A stretch of DNA of 64,000 bases, from the NCBI RefSeq assembly GCF_030499515.1, contig NZ_JASTWJ010000001.1, positions 9,218,001-9,282,000 on the forward strand, given 5' to 3'. The DNA is from Streptomyces sp. DT2A-34 (GTDB lineage: Bacteria > Actinomycetota > Actinomycetes > Streptomycetales > Streptomycetaceae). The notes beneath the pieces were generated by a model. The model was not told the origin of the DNA, searched no databases, and worked only from the letters and a program-made list of their open reading frames with translations. Position numbers and translations under genes: made by a program. Positions 62,810-64,000 of this stretch are shown one piece after another (the stretch's first letter is position 1; every line of letters begins with the position of its first letter).

Positions 62810-64000
62810 ATGACGAACGCTCTCAAAAGACTCGACAGGGGCACGCTCATAGCCTGCTGTCTGGCTGTTGTCGCCGCGCAGCTGTGTATTACCGTTCCCT
62901 CGCCCATCAACGGGGAAATACAGGCCGCTTTCGGAGCTTCCGGTTCCCAGGTCGCCTGGGTCACCTCCGCCTTCATCCTCCCCACGGCCATTCTCGAGCT
63001 CAATTTCGGTGTGCTCGGCGATCTCTTCGGACGTAAACGGCTCCTGGTCCTCGGCGGATTCGTCCTCGCCCTCGGCGAACTCCTGAACGCCACGTCCCAG
63101 AACATCACCATGCTCTGGACCGGCCAGGCCCTCGCGGGGGTTGGTGCCGCCGCGCTCTTCCCCAGCTCGCTCGCGGTGATCGCGGCGGCCACCCCGGACG
63201 AGAAGGACCGCGCCTAGGCCGTCTCGACCTGGGCGCTGAGCATCTCCATCGCCTCGGCCATCGGACCGCTCTCCTCCGGCGTCCTCGCCACGGTCGCCGA
63301 CTTCCGCTGGGCGTTCGTGCCGCCGGTCGTCCTGGGCCTGGTCGTCGGCGTCTCGTCCTGGTTCCTGGTCACCGACTCCAAGGCGCCCGAGGGCCGCACG
63401 CTGGACCGGCCCGGCCAGATCACCATCGCCGTCGGACTGACCGCGCTGCTGTGGGGCGTCATCGAGGGCGGCGAGCGCGGCTGGAGCAGCCCGGCGATCG
63501 CCGGTTCGCTGGCGCTGGCCGCGGTGGCACTCGTCGGGTTCGTCGTCGCCGAACTGCGCTCCGAGTCGCCGATGTTCAACCTGGATCTGCTGAGGATCCC
63601 GTCGTTCGCGGCGGCCGCCGTGGTCGCGCTGGTCGGCATGTTCGGCTTCATCGGCACCGCCTACTGCGTCTCGATCCGCCTCGGCGCGGTGATGCACCTC
63701 AGCGCGCTACGGGCCGGCATGCCCTTCGTGATCCTTCAGCTGATCCCGCTCCTGCTCGCGCCCGTGCTCAGCAAGATGCTCACCCGTGTGGACGCCCGCT
63801 GGCTGCTCACCGGCGGTCTGCTGCCCATGGCCGCGGGCCAGTTCTGGATCGCCGCGCTCCCCATCACCACCCCCTCCCTGACCGCCTTCATCGGCCCGGT
63901 GCTGCTGCTCGGCATCGACTTCATCTGCGTCGTCTCCTCCCTCACCTCCGCCGTTGTGAACGCCGTACCGATCCGGATGACCGGCATGGCCAGCGGTGCC
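62810..64000 (+). pseudogene. MFS drug-exporter (EmrB/QacA type), interrupted by TAG, incomplete at window end
   Basis: Membrane transporter of the 14-helix drug:proton antiporter group. The first part (CLAVVAAQLCITVPSPING, motif A as LGDLFGRKRLLVLGG, LAGVGAAALFPSSLAVIAAA) reaches DEKDRA and then TAG at 63215-63217. The same frame goes on without further stop to the window end (VSTWALSISIASAIGPLSS, DFRWAFVPPVVLGLVVG, ATAY-type helices), as expected of an intact exporter with one nonsense codon. GGAG six bases before ATG 62810 sets the start. A Glu/Arg/Gln-type codon would be expected at the TAG. Real mutation, readthrough or base-call error are all open. Confidence 0.85.

Overview
The window is high-GC actinobacterial chromosome, almost certainly Streptomyces or a close relative. 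The evidence is strong G/C bias at third codon positions, frequent GTG/TTG starts with GGAGG-type ribosome sites, a complete Cvn conservon, SpoIIE-type phosphatases, streptogrisin-like secreted proteases and many small actinobacterial proteins of unknown function. No rRNA, tRNA, CRISPR array or intact transposon was recognised. The left edge holds the 3' part of a frameshifted tyrosine recombinase, so an integrated element may end there.

Layout. 1-7 kb: integrase remnant; aldehyde dehydrogenase with a GAF-type regulator; a secreted T7-lysozyme-like amidase; an acetamidase/APC permease pair. 7-11.4 kb: xylose catabolism (ROK repressor, xylulokinase, divergent xylose isomerase). 11.5-19.6 kb: a Ser/Pro-rich membrane protein, a SWIM-domain/SNF2-helicase couple, a secreted alpha/beta hydrolase and unknowns. 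20-22.2 kb: a PadR regulator divergent from an alpha/beta hydrolase across four phased repeats, and a methyltransferase. 22.4-28.3 kb: MHYT sensor, conservon cvnABCD, a flavin/F420-type oxidoreductase and an orphan roadblock protein. 28.4-34.7 kb: DUF6397, TesB, a DUF3516 helicase, a YdjM-like membrane protein, L31 type B and DUF5709.

34.7-35.8 kb is non-coding and filled with degenerate tandem repeats. 35.8-39.4 kb: a heterodimeric ABC exporter whose two halves have complementary losses at one ATP site. 39.7-43.9 kb: an L,D-transpeptidase-like lipoprotein, a PNGase A-like secreted protein and a DctA-type transporter. 44.4-47.7 kb: MarR repressor/ABC exporter pair and an MltG-like protein. 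47.8-53.1 kb: a broken flavin monooxygenase, then ssuC-ssuB-ssuA-ssuD sulfonate utilisation behind a 27-residue leader peptide with its own promoter. 53.2-56.3 kb: YjbQ protein, decayed NACHT and hydrolase remnants, a carboxyethylornithine synthase-like enzyme. 56.5-61.3 kb: heptamer microsatellite, S1 protease, and a SpoIIE phosphatase flanked by two paralogues of unknown function. 61.6-64 kb: SDR enzyme, VOC protein and an MFS exporter interrupted by an in-frame TAG.

Several genes carry one-base frame lesions (near 264, 27434 and 48540) or a nonsense codon (63215), and an SDR enzyme has lost its catalytic Tyr. These may be real decay or residual sequencing errors; read-level checking would decide. 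The most interesting non-genic signals are the cysteine-containing leader peptide before ssuC, the 16-bp phased repeats before the PadR-linked hydrolase, a dispersed-type hairpin translated inside cvnB, and the ~90-bp repeat array at 35 kb.
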